Below, piece after piece: positions 38,335 to 47,636 of a DNA stretch of 64,000 nt. Every line of letters begins with the position of its first letter. Position 1 is the first letter of the stretch. The DNA comes from Mycobacterium dioxanotrophicus. GTDB taxonomy: Bacteria; Actinomycetota; Actinomycetes; Mycobacteriales; Mycobacteriaceae. Where the stretch lies: positions 1,550,001-1,614,000 of the forward strand of contig NZ_CP020809.1 in NCBI RefSeq assembly GCF_002157835.1. Reading direction: 5' to 3'. The position numbers and the translations under genes were made by a program. The notes under the pieces were generated by a model. That model searched no databases, was not told the DNA's origin, and saw only the letters and a program-made list of their open reading frames with translations.

Positions 38335-39369
38335 ATGACGGATCAGCTTCCCGCCCGCCTTGCCGGTCATCCCACGGTGCGGGCGGTGCGGTCCCGGCCT
38401 GCGCCGCAGGTTCCGGCGGTCATCGACGCGGACTGGTTGCGGCGGATCTGCCTGGAGGCGGGGGCCGACGACGTGGCGTTCGCGAGCGTCGACGACCCGG
38501 CGCTGGCCTCCGAGCAGGAGCACGCCGACGCCGCTCTACCGGGTGTACGCAGCTACATCTCGCTGGTGGTGAAGATGAACCGCGACAATGTGCGGTCCAC
38601 TGCGCGCAGCGTCGCCAACCAGGAATTTCACCGCAGCGGCGAGATCATCAACGAAGCTGCGCACCGCATCACCCGCGCGCTGGAGGATGCGGGGCAGCGG
38701 GCGCTCAACCCGTCGGCCACCTTTCCCATGGAGATGGACCGCTTCCCGGGGCGGATCTGGGTGGTCGCGCACAAGCCCGTCGCGGTGGCCGCGGGTTTGG
38801 GGGTCATGGGCATTCACCGCAACGTGATCCACCCCAGGTTCGGCAACTTCATCCTGCTGGCCACCATCCTGGTTGCCGCGCCGATCAGCAGTTACGGTGC
38901 GCCGCTGGACTATTCGCCATGTCTGGAATGCAAGCTGTGCGTCGCGGCGTGCCCGGTCGGTGCCATCGGCAAGGATGGCGAATTCGATTTCATCGCCTGC
39001 TCGGTGCACAACTACCGCGAGTTCATGGGCGGTTTCACCGACTGGGCGCAGACCATCGCCGACAGTTCCGACGCGGCCGACTTCCGTTCCCGTGTCAGCG
39101 ATTCGGAGAACGCCTCGATGTGGCAGAGCCTCTCGTTCAAGGCCAACTACAAGGCCGCCTACTGCCTCGCGGTGTGCCCGGCGGGAGAGGACGTCATCGA
39201 GCCCTACCTCGACGACCGCAAGGCGTTCATGGACACTGTGCTCAGACCGCTTCAGCAGAAACGGGAAACGCTGTATGTGTTACCGAATTCGGTGGCAAAG
39301 GCGCACGCCGAGAAGCGGTTTCCGCACAAGACGGTGAAGGTGGTCGACAGCGGCATCAGCGGCCGTTGA
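38335..39369 (+). CDS. QueG/reductive-dehalogenase-like 4Fe-4S protein
   Basis: A 344-residue protein with a two-cluster ferredoxin-like C-terminal region: CLECKLCVAACPVGAI (near residue 200) supplies most ligands, and CSVHNY and CLAVCPAGED complete the second set, as in the cobalamin-dependent QueG/RdhA family. The middle part has IHRNVIHPRFGNFILLATIL, like the QueG cobalamin region (WxGKN/HxN pattern), but is divergent. Mycobacteria generally lack a queuosine pathway and no queA/tgt gene lies nearby, so another reductive substrate is likely. The gene stands alone behind the 32-bp inverted repeat. Confidence 0.72.
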   Translation: MTDQLPARLAGHPTVRAVRSRPAPQVPAVIDADWLRRICLEAGADDVAFASVDDPALASEQEHADAALPGVRSYISLVVKMNRDNVRSTARSVANQEFHRSGEIINEAAHRITRALEDAGQRALNPSATFPMEMDRFPGRIWVVAHKPVAVAAGLGVMGIHRNVIHPRFGNFILLATILVAAPISSYGAPLDYSPCLECKLCVAACPVGAIGKDGEFDFIACSVHNYREFMGGFTDWAQTIADSSDAADFRSRVSDSENASMWQSLSFKANYKAAYCLAVCPAGEDVIEPYLDDRKAFMDTVLRPLQQKRETLYVLPNSVAKAHAEKRFPHKTVKVVDSGISGR

Positions 39370-39372
39370 CCC

Positions 39373-39434
39373 GGCGAGCAGACATGCAGGCACCCGAAAC
39401 GCGGCGTGTCGCGTACCTAGCTGTCTGCTCGCGG
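39373..39434. repeat. Palindromic repeat, family 2 copy B
   Basis: The arms CGAGCAGAC (39375-39383) and GTCTGCTCG (39423-39431) pair perfectly. The core GGCACCCGAAA and CGGCGTGTCGCGTACCT is the reverse complement of the core of copy A (37604-37664). It starts 4 bp after the stop of the QueG-like gene. Between it and pth, GGTGCCCGCGGG occurs twice in direct orientation (39441-39471). Confidence 0.8.
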
Positions 39435-39477
39435 GGAGAAGGTGCCCGCGGGAAGAAAGGGTGCCCGCGGGGGGAAG

Positions 39478-40053
39478 TTACCAGGCGTGGACGGTGTTCT
39501 GCGCCGGCTCAAGGCCGACCTTCAGCAGTAGTTCGGTCGCATCGGCGGCCTGCTCGCAGATTGTCGGGACCTCTTTGCGCTCAACGGCATTGAATGGATC
39601 GAGGACGAACGCGGCGGCATCCTGGCGGCCCGGCGGGCGGCCGACGCCGACCCGCACCCGCTGAAAGTCCTTGGTGCCCAGGGCGGATGCCACCGAACGC
39701 AGTCCGTTGTGACCGCCCTCGCCGCCACCGAGCTTGAGCCGGATGCGGCCGAAGTCGATGTCGAGCTCGTCGTGGATGACCACGATGTCGGCCGGGGCGA
39801 TCGAATAGAACTTGGCCAACGGTCCGACCTGACGGCCGGACTCGTTCATGTACGTGCGTGGTTTGGCCAGCACCACGGACCGGTCTCCCAACCGGCCCGT
39901 GGTGATTTCGGCTCCGGATTTCTTGTGCACCTTGAAGGCCGAGCCCATTCGCCCGGCCAACAGGTCGGCCACCATGAATCCCACGTTGTGCCGGGTCTTT
40001 GCGTAGACGGGGCCCGGATTGCCCAGGCCAACCACCAGCAACGGCTCGGTCAC
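39478..40053 (-). CDS. pth: Peptidyl-tRNA hydrolase
   Basis: A 191-residue Pth recycling peptidyl-tRNAs. [24 protein letters not shown] contains the conserved Asn and catalytic His, [13 protein letters not shown] the second Asn region, and [27 protein letters not shown] the third motif. It lies 14 bp downstream of rplY on the same strand, the same order as Rv1014c-Rv1015c, and is very probably co-transcribed. Confidence 0.96.
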   Translation of the reverse strand: MTEPLLVVGLGNPGPVYAKTRHNVGFMVADLLAGRMGSAFKVHKKSGAEITTGRLGDRSVVLAKPRTYMNESGRQVGPLAKFYSIAPADIVVIHDELDIDFGRIRLKLGGGEGGHNGLRSVASALGTKDFQRVRVGVGRPPGRQDAAAFVLDPFNAVERKEVPTICEQAADATELLLKVGLEPAQNTVHAW

Positions 40054-40067
40054 AGCAAGGATCCGAT

Positions 40068-40715
40068 CTACTCGGCGGACTCTTCGGCAGCAGACTCGGG
40101 CTCTTCGGCGGCGGGAGCCTCGGCTGCCTCGCCTGCGCCCTCGGCCTCCAGGTCCTCGGCGGTCGGCGCCTCGACGACGTTGACCACCAGCGTCTCGGGG
40201 TCGGAGATCAGGCCGACGCCGGCGGGCAGCGCGATCTGGGCCGCGGTGATCTGGGTGCCTGCCGGGGCGCCCTCGATCGACACGGTCAGCTGCTCGGGGA
40301 TCGACAGCGCCTCGGCCTCGATCTGAATGGTGTTGGCGTCCTGGGTCACCAGGGTGCCCGACGCGGCGTCGCCCTCGACGATCACGTTGACGTCGACGGT
40401 GACCTTCTCGCCCCGGCGGACGACCAGCAGGTCGGCGTGCTGGATGTTGCGGCGGATCGGGTGGATCTCCAGCGCCTTGGTCAGCGCCAGTTGCTCTTTG
40501 CCGTCGATGTCCAGCGTCAGCACGGCGTTGGTGCCGGAGTTACGCAGCACGGCAGCGAAGTCGTGGGCGCTGAGCTCGAGGTGCTGGGGGTCGCTGCCGT
40601 GGCCGTAGAGGACGGCGGGGACCCGGCCGTCGCGGCGGGCCTGGCGGGAGGCGCCCTTGCCGGTGCGGGTACGCACCGTGGCGGTCAGCTTGTTGGGGGC
40701 CGAGTTCTTGGCCAT
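40068..40715 (-). CDS. rplY: 50S ribosomal protein L25/general stress protein Ctc
   Basis: A 215-residue long-form L25 (CTC family). The 5S-rRNA-binding N-terminal domain ([20 protein letters not shown], about residues 18-37) is followed by the TL5-type C-terminal beta domain and an acidic Ala/Glu-rich tail. A strong AAGGAG lies 6 nt upstream of the ATG. A small hairpin, GGTGGCCC-TTC-GGGTCCACC, lies 83 bp upstream at 40798-40817 and may terminate the preceding dehydrogenase transcript. Confidence 0.95.
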   Translation of the reverse strand: MAKNSAPNKLTATVRTRTGKGASRQARRDGRVPAVLYGHGSDPQHLELSAHDFAAVLRNSGTNAVLTLDIDGKEQLALTKALEIHPIRRNIQHADLLVVRRGEKVTVDVNVIVEGDAASGTLVTQDANTIQIEAEALSIPEQLTVSIEGAPAGTQITAAQIALPAGVGLISDPETLVVNVVEAPTAEDLEAEGAGEAAEAPAAEEPESAAEESAE

Positions 40716-40868
40716 GTGTTGCTCCTTATCGGGGTACTGCGGTCAGATCGTCAGTACGGCCAGGGATGCAACAACTCGAAATGTTCCCGTCGATAACGGT
40801 GGCCCTTCGGGTCCACCCTCGCCGTGACGCCTGGTCAGGGTAGCAAGAAAGGTCCGCCGGCTAAAAAT

Positions 40869-41732
<864 letters not shown>

Positions 41733-41748
41733 GGCGATCAGCCTAGGC

Positions 41749-42399
41749 TCACTTCTTGGTGACGTTGAACCCCGAGATGATGGCCTCGATATCCGGGCCT
41801 TGGGCCTGGGCCTGATCGGCGAACGTGGTGACGGTGAGCTGGACCAGGTACCGCTGCGGCGGCTGCAGCCCGTCGGATGCGATGACGATGCGGTTGTAGC
41901 TCTGCATCCGCTGGCCGTTGAGGTCGTAAGAGCCCTCGATCATGGCCGACGGGTAGCCGTGCCAGTCGTCGGTGGAAGCGTTGAGCTGTTTGAAATTCTC
42001 CGACAGCTGGGCGTCGGCGTACCCGTGGTCCTTGATGGCCTTGGCGACGTCGAAGTCACCGTGCAGGGTGAACACCAGCAGCATCGCGGTCGGGTAGGTG
42101 TTGCCCTTGGCGATCATCCGGGTGCCCGGCGCGAGGTTCGGGTTGGAGTACGGATGCCAGCCCGCTGGCGTGGGCATGGTGACGGCCAGGGTGGGGATCT
42201 TCTCGGGTGCGATCGGTTCGCCGCTGACCCCGATGCTTTCCAGGTAATTGGAGATCGGCACCGGTGGTTGGGTGCTGGTCGGCGTGGTGGTCGTCGCGCT
42301 GGTGGTCCAGATCGACTGGTAGTCAGGCGTTTTCGCGCCGCATCCGGCGAGTGACGCCGCAACGGCCAGGGCTGCCCCCGCGGCGATCAGTCGGTTCAC
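41749..42399 (-). CDS. lpqT: Lipoprotein LpqT
   Basis: A 216-residue lipoprotein with signal peptide and lipobox SLAGC (Cys 20), a Thr/Pro-rich linker and a ~170-residue LpqT/LpqN domain (PTPAGWHPYSNPNLAPG, RYLVQLTVTTFADQA). GTG 42399 overlaps the stop of the upstream ArsC-like gene as GTGA. It occupies the Rv1016c position between rplY and prsA, with an SDR and an ArsC-like gene added around it. A paralogue lies at 11679-12401. Confidence 0.9.
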   Translation of the reverse strand: MNRLIAAGAALAVAASLAGCGAKTPDYQSIWTTSATTTTPTSTQPPVPISNYLESIGVSGEPIAPEKIPTLAVTMPTPAGWHPYSNPNLAPGTRMIAKGNTYPTAMLLVFTLHGDFDVAKAIKDHGYADAQLSENFKQLNASTDDWHGYPSAMIEGSYDLNGQRMQSYNRIVIASDGLQPPQRYLVQLTVTTFADQAQAQGPDIEAIISGFNVTKK

Positions 42400-42734
42400 A
42401 GAATCTCGTGCACCGCGTCGATCGGCCGGGCCAGCCGGGTGCCCTTGGTGGTGACGACGAATGGGCGTTCGATCAGGATCGGATGTTCGGCCATGGCGTC
42501 GAGCAATTCGTCGTCGGACGCGTCGGCCAAACCCAGTTCGGCATACAGTGATTCACGCTTGCGCACCGCGGTCCGCACGTCGATCCCGGCGTCAGCGATC
42601 ATCTGCTTGAGCTCCGCACGGCTCGGCGGGGTCTTCAGATACTGCACGATCTCGGGCTCGATGCCGTTCTCGCGCAACAACTCCAGCGTCTTGCGCGAGG
42701 TCGAGCACTTCGGATTGTGGTAGATGCGTTCCAT
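42396..42734 (-). CDS. ArsC/Spx-type glutaredoxin-dependent arsenate reductase-like protein
   Basis: A 112-residue ArsC-family thioredoxin-fold protein. The active-site Cys is in IYHNPKCSTSRKTLELL (residue ~10), and the C-terminal arginine region HPILIERPFVVT is conserved. The length is normal for glutaredoxin-coupled arsenate reductases. No arsenic resistance genes (arsB, acr3, arsR) are nearby, and it sits in a housekeeping operon 4 bp after prsA, so a general redox role is equally possible. Confidence 0.88.
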   Translation of the reverse strand: MERIYHNPKCSTSRKTLELLRENGIEPEIVQYLKTPPSRAELKQMIADAGIDVRTAVRKRESLYAELGLADASDDELLDAMAEHPILIERPFVVTTKGTRLARPIDAVHEIL

Positions 42735-42738
42735 GAAG

Positions 42739-43719
42739 CTACGCGGACCCGTCGAACAGGCCGGTCACCGAACCGTTTTCGAAGACGGCGCGGATGGTGC
42801 TGGCCAGCAGCGGCGCGATGGACAACACGGTCAGCTGTGGGAACTGCTTCTCTTCGCCGATCGGCAGGGTGTTGGTGACGATCACCTCACGTGCACCGCT
42901 CTCGGCCAGTCGCTGCGGCGCCGGATCGCTGAGCAGACCGTGGGTCGCGGCGATCACCACGTCCTTGGCGCCGTCCTCACGCAACAGTTTCACCGCGCCG
43001 GCGATGGTGCCGCCGGTGTCGATCATGTCGTCGGTCAGGATGCAGGTCTTGCCCTTGACGTCACCCACCACGCGGTTGGACTTCACCTGGTTGGGCACCA
43101 GCGGGTCGCGCGTCTTGTGGATGAAGGCCAGCGGCACGCCACCCAGCGAGTCGGCCCACTTCTCGGCCACGCGCACGCGGCCCGAGTCGGGGGAGACCAC
43201 GACCATGTCCGAGCCCGTGTACTTGTCGGCGATGTAGCCACACAGCAGCGACTGTGCCCGCATGTGGTCGACCGGGCCGTCGAAGAAGCCCTGGATCTGA
43301 TCGGTGTGCAGGTCGACCGTCAGGATGCGGTCGGCACCGGCGGTCTTGAGCAGGTCGGCGACCAGGCGGGCGGAGATGGGCTCGCGGCCGCGGTGCTTCT
43401 TGTCCTGCCGGGAGTAGGGATAGAACGGCAGCACCGCGGTGATGCGCTTGGCGCTGCCACGCTTGAGCGCATCGATCATGATCAGCTGTTCCATCAGCCA
43501 CTGGTTGAGCGGCCACGGATGGCTCTGCAGCACGAAGGCGTCGCAGCCTCGCACCGACTCCTCGAACCGCACGAAGATCTCACCGTTGGCGAAGTCCCTC
43601 GCGGTCTGCGCAGTGACCGAGACGTCGAGTTCTTTGGCAACCTGCTCGGCGAGTTCTGGGTGCGCGCGACCCGAGAACAGCATCAAGTTTTTTCGGTTGT
43701 CGGTCCAGTCCGTGGCCAC
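42739..43719 (-). CDS. prsA: Ribose-phosphate pyrophosphokinase
   Basis: A 326-residue PRPP synthase supplying purine, pyrimidine, His, Trp and, in mycobacteria, decaprenyl-phospho-arabinose synthesis. FSGRAHPELAEQVAKEL, RQDKKHRGREPISA and the PRPP-binding loop VKGKTCILTDDMIDTGGTI are present. It follows glmU by 112 bp on the same strand (Rv1017c-Rv1018c order). Confidence 0.96.
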   Translation of the reverse strand: MATDWTDNRKNLMLFSGRAHPELAEQVAKELDVSVTAQTARDFANGEIFVRFEESVRGCDAFVLQSHPWPLNQWLMEQLIMIDALKRGSAKRITAVLPFYPYSRQDKKHRGREPISARLVADLLKTAGADRILTVDLHTDQIQGFFDGPVDHMRAQSLLCGYIADKYTGSDMVVVSPDSGRVRVAEKWADSLGGVPLAFIHKTRDPLVPNQVKSNRVVGDVKGKTCILTDDMIDTGGTIAGAVKLLREDGAKDVVIAATHGLLSDPAPQRLAESGAREVIVTNTLPIGEEKQFPQLTVLSIAPLLASTIRAVFENGSVTGLFDGSA

Positions 43720-43831
43720 TATGGCTGCCTTCGCGGTCGGGGATCGATACGGGGCAATCGTACGTAGCGTTTCCGCGTTCGCGTTGCCGGGTTACCAGAC
43801 TGCCAACACAAAGCGTCGAGTTAGTGCGGCC

Positions 43832-45280
43832 TCACTGGCCGTCGCCGCGCGCTTTACGGGCCGCTTCGGCAGCCGCGGAGCCTGGCCGTTTGCGTTCGAC
43901 CCAGCCTTCGAACGTGCGTTGTGCGTTGTCCGATACGGCCAGCGCACCTGGCGGAACGTCGTCGCGCAAGACGGTCCCCGCGCCCGTATAGGCGCCGTCG
44001 CCGACCGTCACCGGCGCGATGAACATGGTGTCCGAACCGGTCCTGACGTGCGAGCCGATCGTGGTGCGGTGCTTGTTCTCGCCGTCGTAGTTGACGAACA
44101 CACTGGAGGCCCCGATGTTGCTGTGATCACCGATGTCCGCGTCGCCGACGTAGGTCAGGTGCGGCACCTTGGTCGCGGCGCCGATCGTCGAGTTCTTGGT
44201 CTCGACGAACGCGCCCAGCTTGGCCTCGGCGCCCAGGATCGTGCCGGGCCGCAGGTAGGTGAACGGCCCGACGGTCGCTCCGGCGCCGATCACCGCGAGC
44301 TGTCCGTGGGTGCGGACCACCGATGCGCCGTCGCCGACCTCGACGTCGTCGAGCGTGGTGTCGGGGCCGATCTCGCAGCCCGAGCCGATCTCGGTGGTCC
44401 CGAGCAGCTGGGTCCCGGGCCGCACGACCGTGTCGCGGCCGATGGTGACGTCGACATCGATCCAGGTGGTGCCGGGGTCGACGATCGTCACGCCGGCCCG
44501 CTGGTGGGTGGCCACGGTGCGGCGGTTCAGTTCGGCGCCCAGATCGGCCAGTTGGACGCGGTCGTTGACGCCGGCCACGAGCGCGCTGTCGTCGACGTGG
44601 CGGGCCCGTACCGTGCGGCCGTCCTGGCGCAGAATGGCCACGACGTCGGTCAGGTAGAGCTCCTGCTGTGCGTTGTCGGACCGCAACCGGCTCAGCGCGG
44701 ACCGCAGGTCGGCGATGTCGAAGGCGTACACGCCGGCGTTGATCTCGCGGATGGAGCGTTGTGACTCGCTGGCGTCGGCCTGCTCGACGATGCCGATCAC
44801 CTCGTTGTCCTGGGTGCGCAGGATGCGGCCATATCCGGTGGGGTCGGCCACCGTGGTGGTCAGCACGGTCGCCGCGGCCGTCGCACCGGTATGCCCGGCG
44901 ATCAGATCGGCCAGGGTGTCGGAGTCGAGCAGCGGTACGTCACCTGAGGTGACCACGACGGTGCCGGCGAAATCATCGGGCAGTGCGCTCAGCCCGCACC
45001 CGACGGCATGGCCGGTGCCGCGTTGTTCGTCCTGGATGGCGATGTCGATCGTGCGGCCGAGCTTGACGGCGAGCTCGGTGACCGCTGGGGCGATGCGTTC
45101 GCGGTCATGGCCGAGCACCACCACCACGTGCCGCGCCGAGACGTTCGCCACGGTGTGCACGGCGTGCGCGAGCATGCTGCGCCCGCCCAACGTGTGCAGC
45201 ACTTTCGGGGTGTTCGACCGCATCCGGGTCCCGGCTCCAGCTGCCAGTACGACGATTGCGGCCTCGGTCGATGCGGTCAC
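43832..45280 (-). CDS. glmU: Bifunctional GlmU (GlcNAc-1-P uridylyltransferase/GlcN-1-P acetyltransferase)
   Basis: A 482-residue enzyme making UDP-GlcNAc. The N-terminal uridylyltransferase has [20 protein letters not shown]. The C-terminal left-handed beta-helix carries the hexapeptide repeats, with [35 protein letters not shown] and the acetyltransfer His region. GTG 45280 is selected over an upstream start because AAAGGGGAAC lies just upstream and the extension is antisense to a tRNA-linked repeat. The C-terminus ends with a basic/Ala-rich tail. Confidence 0.95.
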   Translation of the reverse strand: MTASTEAAIVVLAAGAGTRMRSNTPKVLHTLGGRSMLAHAVHTVANVSARHVVVVLGHDRERIAPAVTELAVKLGRTIDIAIQDEQRGTGHAVGCGLSALPDDFAGTVVVTSGDVPLLDSDTLADLIAGHTGATAAATVLTTTVADPTGYGRILRTQDNEVIGIVEQADASESQRSIREINAGVYAFDIADLRSALSRLRSDNAQQELYLTDVVAILRQDGRTVRARHVDDSALVAGVNDRVQLADLGAELNRRTVATHQRAGVTIVDPGTTWIDVDVTIGRDTVVRPGTQLLGTTEIGSGCEIGPDTTLDDVEVGDGASVVRTHGQLAVIGAGATVGPFTYLRPGTILGAEAKLGAFVETKNSTIGAATKVPHLTYVGDADIGDHSNIGASSVFVNYDGENKHRTTIGSHVRTGSDTMFIAPVTVGDGAYTGAGTVLRDDVPPGALAVSDNAQRTFEGWVERKRPGSAAAEAARKARGDGQ

Positions 45281-45296
45281 AGTTCCCCTTTCACCG

Positions 45297-45355
45297 CGAG
45301 CGTGCGTGTCTGCCCCGCAACACACCGCATCGAGCATGCATTTTGCGCACGCTCG
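45297..45355. repeat. Palindromic element, family 3
   Basis: The arms CGAGCGTGCG (45297-45306) and CGCACGCTCG (45346-45355) pair perfectly around a ~39-nt core with TGTCTGCCCCGCAACACACCG and GCATGCATTTTG. It resembles family 2 in arm style (CGAGCxxxC) but is distinct. It fills the gap between glmU and tRNA-Gln; only one copy was seen in this window. Confidence 0.6.
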
Positions 45356-45401
45356 TCGCCATCCCCAGGCTGCCTGCTCGCTCGGCAAGCCTCATTCGTT
45401 G

Positions 45402-45473
45402 CTCCGTCGCCAGGACTCGAACCTGAACTATCTGAACCAAAATCAGAGGTGCTGCCGATTACACCACGACGGA
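45402..45473 (-). tRNA. tRNA-Gln (anticodon TTG)
   Basis: On the minus strand a 72-nt cloverleaf reads with acceptor arms TCCGTCG/CGACGGA, discriminator G, D-arm TGGTGTAATCGGCA, anticodon loop TTTTGGT (anticodon TTG, reading CAA) and T-arm CAGGTTCGAGTCCTG. The U1-A72 pair is typical of glutamine tRNAs. CCA is not encoded. Confidence 0.95.
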
Positions 45474-45517
45474 CCGATCAATCCGAGACTCTAGTGCAAG
45501 TCGATAGGCTGGTCTGC

Positions 45518-46153
45518 GTGGCAGCACCCGAGAAGGAAGTGCGTGCACCCCGCGCCAGGATGACCGGCAGCGAACGGCGACAACAGCTCATCGAGATCGC
45601 CAAGTCGCTGTTCGCCGAGCGTGGCTACGACGGCACCTCCATCGAAGAGATCGCGCAGCGCGCCAACGTGTCCAAGCCAGTGGTCTATGAGCACTTCGGC
45701 GGCAAAGAGGGGTTGTACGCCGTCGTCGTCGACCGCGAGATGTCGGCCCTGCTGGAGGGCATCACGTCGTCGCTGACCAGGAACCGTTCCCGGGTGCGAG
45801 TCGAGCGCGTGGCGCTGGCATTACTCACCTACGTCGAGGAGCACACCGACGGCTTCCGCATCCTGATCCGCGACTCGCCGGCCGCGATCACCTCGGGCAC
45901 CTACGCGACGCTGCTCAACGACGCCGTCAACCAGGTGTCCTCGATCCTGGCCGGGGATTTCTCCCGGCGCGGATTGGACCCCGAGCTGGCACCGCTCTAC
46001 GCCCAGGCCCTGGTCGGTTCGGTGTCCATGACGGCGCAGTGGTGGCTCGACGTCCGCGAACCCCCGAAAGAAGTAGTGGCCGCCCACGTGGTCAACCTGG
46101 CGTGGAACGGCCTGACGCATCTGGAGCCCGATCCGGTACTGCACGAGGAGTAG
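45518..46153 (+). CDS. TetR-family transcriptional regulator
   Basis: A 211-residue TetR protein. The N-terminal HTH region reads RRQQLIEIAKSLFAERGYDGTSIEEIAQRANVSKPVVYEHFGGKEGLYA (residues ~20-70), followed by an all-helical ligand domain. GTG 45518 lies 8 nt after a TAGGCT -10-like element (45505-45510), so the mRNA may be nearly leaderless. It corresponds to Rv1019, upstream of mfd, although a PLP decarboxylase gene intervenes here. No target operator was recognised nearby. Confidence 0.88.
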   Translation: MAAPEKEVRAPRARMTGSERRQQLIEIAKSLFAERGYDGTSIEEIAQRANVSKPVVYEHFGGKEGLYAVVVDREMSALLEGITSSLTRNRSRVRVERVALALLTYVEEHTDGFRILIRDSPAAITSGTYATLLNDAVNQVSSILAGDFSRRGLDPELAPLYAQALVGSVSMTAQWWLDVREPPKEVVAAHVVNLAWNGLTHLEPDPVLHEE

Positions 46154-46188
46154 CGCTCAGCCCGGTCCCTGGGGCCTCACGCAAGCGC

Positions 46189-47529
46189 TCATCTCACATC
46201 CCGCGCGAGCAGATCCGCCGTCGTCTCCCGACGTACCAGCAACCGTGCCCGCCCGTCGCGCACCGCGACCACCGGTGGGCGGCCCACCATGTTGTAGGTC
46301 GACGCCATGCTGTGGTGATAGGCGCCGGTGCACGGCACGGCCAGCAGATCCCCGGGGTGAAGGTCGGCCGGCAGTGGCACGTCGCGGATGATCTCGTCGC
46401 CCGCCTCGCAGTGCCTACCCACCACGGTGACGGTCCGTGTCGGCCCGAGCGCATGCCGATTTGCCAGTGCCACACCGTATTTCGCGCCGTACAGGGCGAC
46501 CCGGGCATTGTCGCTCATCCCTCCGTCGACCGCGACAAAGGTCCGACCACCCGGTTGCGACTTGACCGTGCACACGCGGTAGAGCGTCACCCCGGCTCGG
46601 CCGCTGATGGCACGCCCGGGCTCCACCACCAGACGCGGCCGAGGGAACCGCTCGGCACCGCATGCGGTATCGACGGCGTCGTCGATGACGGCCGCGAGGG
46701 CGGCGGGGTCCAACGCCGCGTCCCCGGTCACGTAGGGAATGCCGTGTCCACCTCCGATATTCAGTTCGGTGAGCACCACGCCGTGTCGATGCCGGATATC
46801 GGCCATCGCGGCGACGAGCCGCCGGATCGCTTCCCCGTACAGTGCGGGATCGGTCACCTGCGACCCGATATGGCAGTGCAGCCCGACGAGTTCCAAATGC
46901 GGGGTCCCCAACACGCGGGCGGCGGCCTCGGCGGCCTGCTGTCCGGCCAGCGTGAAGCCGAACTTCTGATCACAGACGCCGGTCGTGACGGCCCGATGCC
47001 CCTGGATGTCGATGTCGGGGGTCACCCGCAGCAGCACCTGCTGGCGTCGACGCACCAGCCCGGCCAGGTAGGTGACCTCCATCAACGAGTCCACCGCGAT
47101 GCGGCCGACACCGACGTCCAGCGCATCACGCAACTCGTCGCAGGACTTCGCGTTGCCGTGCAACACAACCCGGCTCGGCGGCACTCCGCCGGCCAGCGCG
47201 GTGGCCAGTTCGCCCGCAGAGCACACGTCCACGCCGAGGCCTTCTTCGCAGGCCCACCGCGCGACGGCCGTCGTCAACAACGCCTTGCCGGCGTAGACCA
47301 CTTCGGTGCCGCGCAGCGCGCTTCGATAGTGCTGCGCGCGGTGCCGGAAGTCGGCCTCGTCGAGCACGTAGGCCGGGGTGCGGTACTCGTCGGCGATCTC
47401 GGTCAGCGGCACCCGGCCGACGGTGATCCGGCCCTTCTCGTCGACGTGAGTGGTGAGCGGCCAGATCGCCGGGTCGAGGCGCGGCGGGGCGGCTGCGCGC
47501 AGCGAGGGCAGGATGTCGAGCAATGTCAT
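46189..47529 (-). CDS. Diaminopimelate decarboxylase-like fold-III PLP enzyme (second lysA-type gene)
   Basis: A 446-residue alanine-racemase-fold decarboxylase. The PLP lysine is in VVYAGKALLT (canonical YAxKA), followed by GVDVCSAGEL, LHGNAKS, the HCHIGSQ motif, NIGGGHG (Gly-rich phosphate loop), EPGRAI and the dimer-interface Cys in GRHCEAGDE. These fit LysA, but the substrate could differ from meso-DAP. The ATG 47529 has GGTGAAG upstream. It is divergent from mfd and lies outside the usual argS-lysA-thrA context, so it is probably a paralogue. Confidence 0.82.
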   Translation of the reverse strand: MTLLDILPSLRAAAPPRLDPAIWPLTTHVDEKGRITVGRVPLTEIADEYRTPAYVLDEADFRHRAQHYRSALRGTEVVYAGKALLTTAVARWACEEGLGVDVCSAGELATALAGGVPPSRVVLHGNAKSCDELRDALDVGVGRIAVDSLMEVTYLAGLVRRRQQVLLRVTPDIDIQGHRAVTTGVCDQKFGFTLAGQQAAEAAARVLGTPHLELVGLHCHIGSQVTDPALYGEAIRRLVAAMADIRHRHGVVLTELNIGGGHGIPYVTGDAALDPAALAAVIDDAVDTACGAERFPRPRLVVEPGRAISGRAGVTLYRVCTVKSQPGGRTFVAVDGGMSDNARVALYGAKYGVALANRHALGPTRTVTVVGRHCEAGDEIIRDVPLPADLHPGDLLAVPCTGAYHHSMASTYNMVGRPPVVAVRDGRARLLVRRETTADLLARDVR

Positions 47530-47636
47530 GACTTCACCGTGCGTCGCGGTTGGTTCCCTGTGGGGCACCTTGACGCTCCCTTGATGCTGGCGGGCCCGAT
47601 TTTGGCGAAACTACAGCCCCCTAGAATGGACGCATC

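Noticed and set aside
37604..39434. CRISPR-like array from the repeated sequences at 37.6 and 39.4 kb
   Set aside because: Only two copies, inverted, 1.7 kb apart and with genes between; no regular spacers. They are dispersed palindromes.
42396..42734. Arsenic resistance locus
   Set aside because: Only the ArsC-like protein is present; no arsR, efflux pump or methyltransferase lies nearby, and the gene is embedded in the prsA operon.
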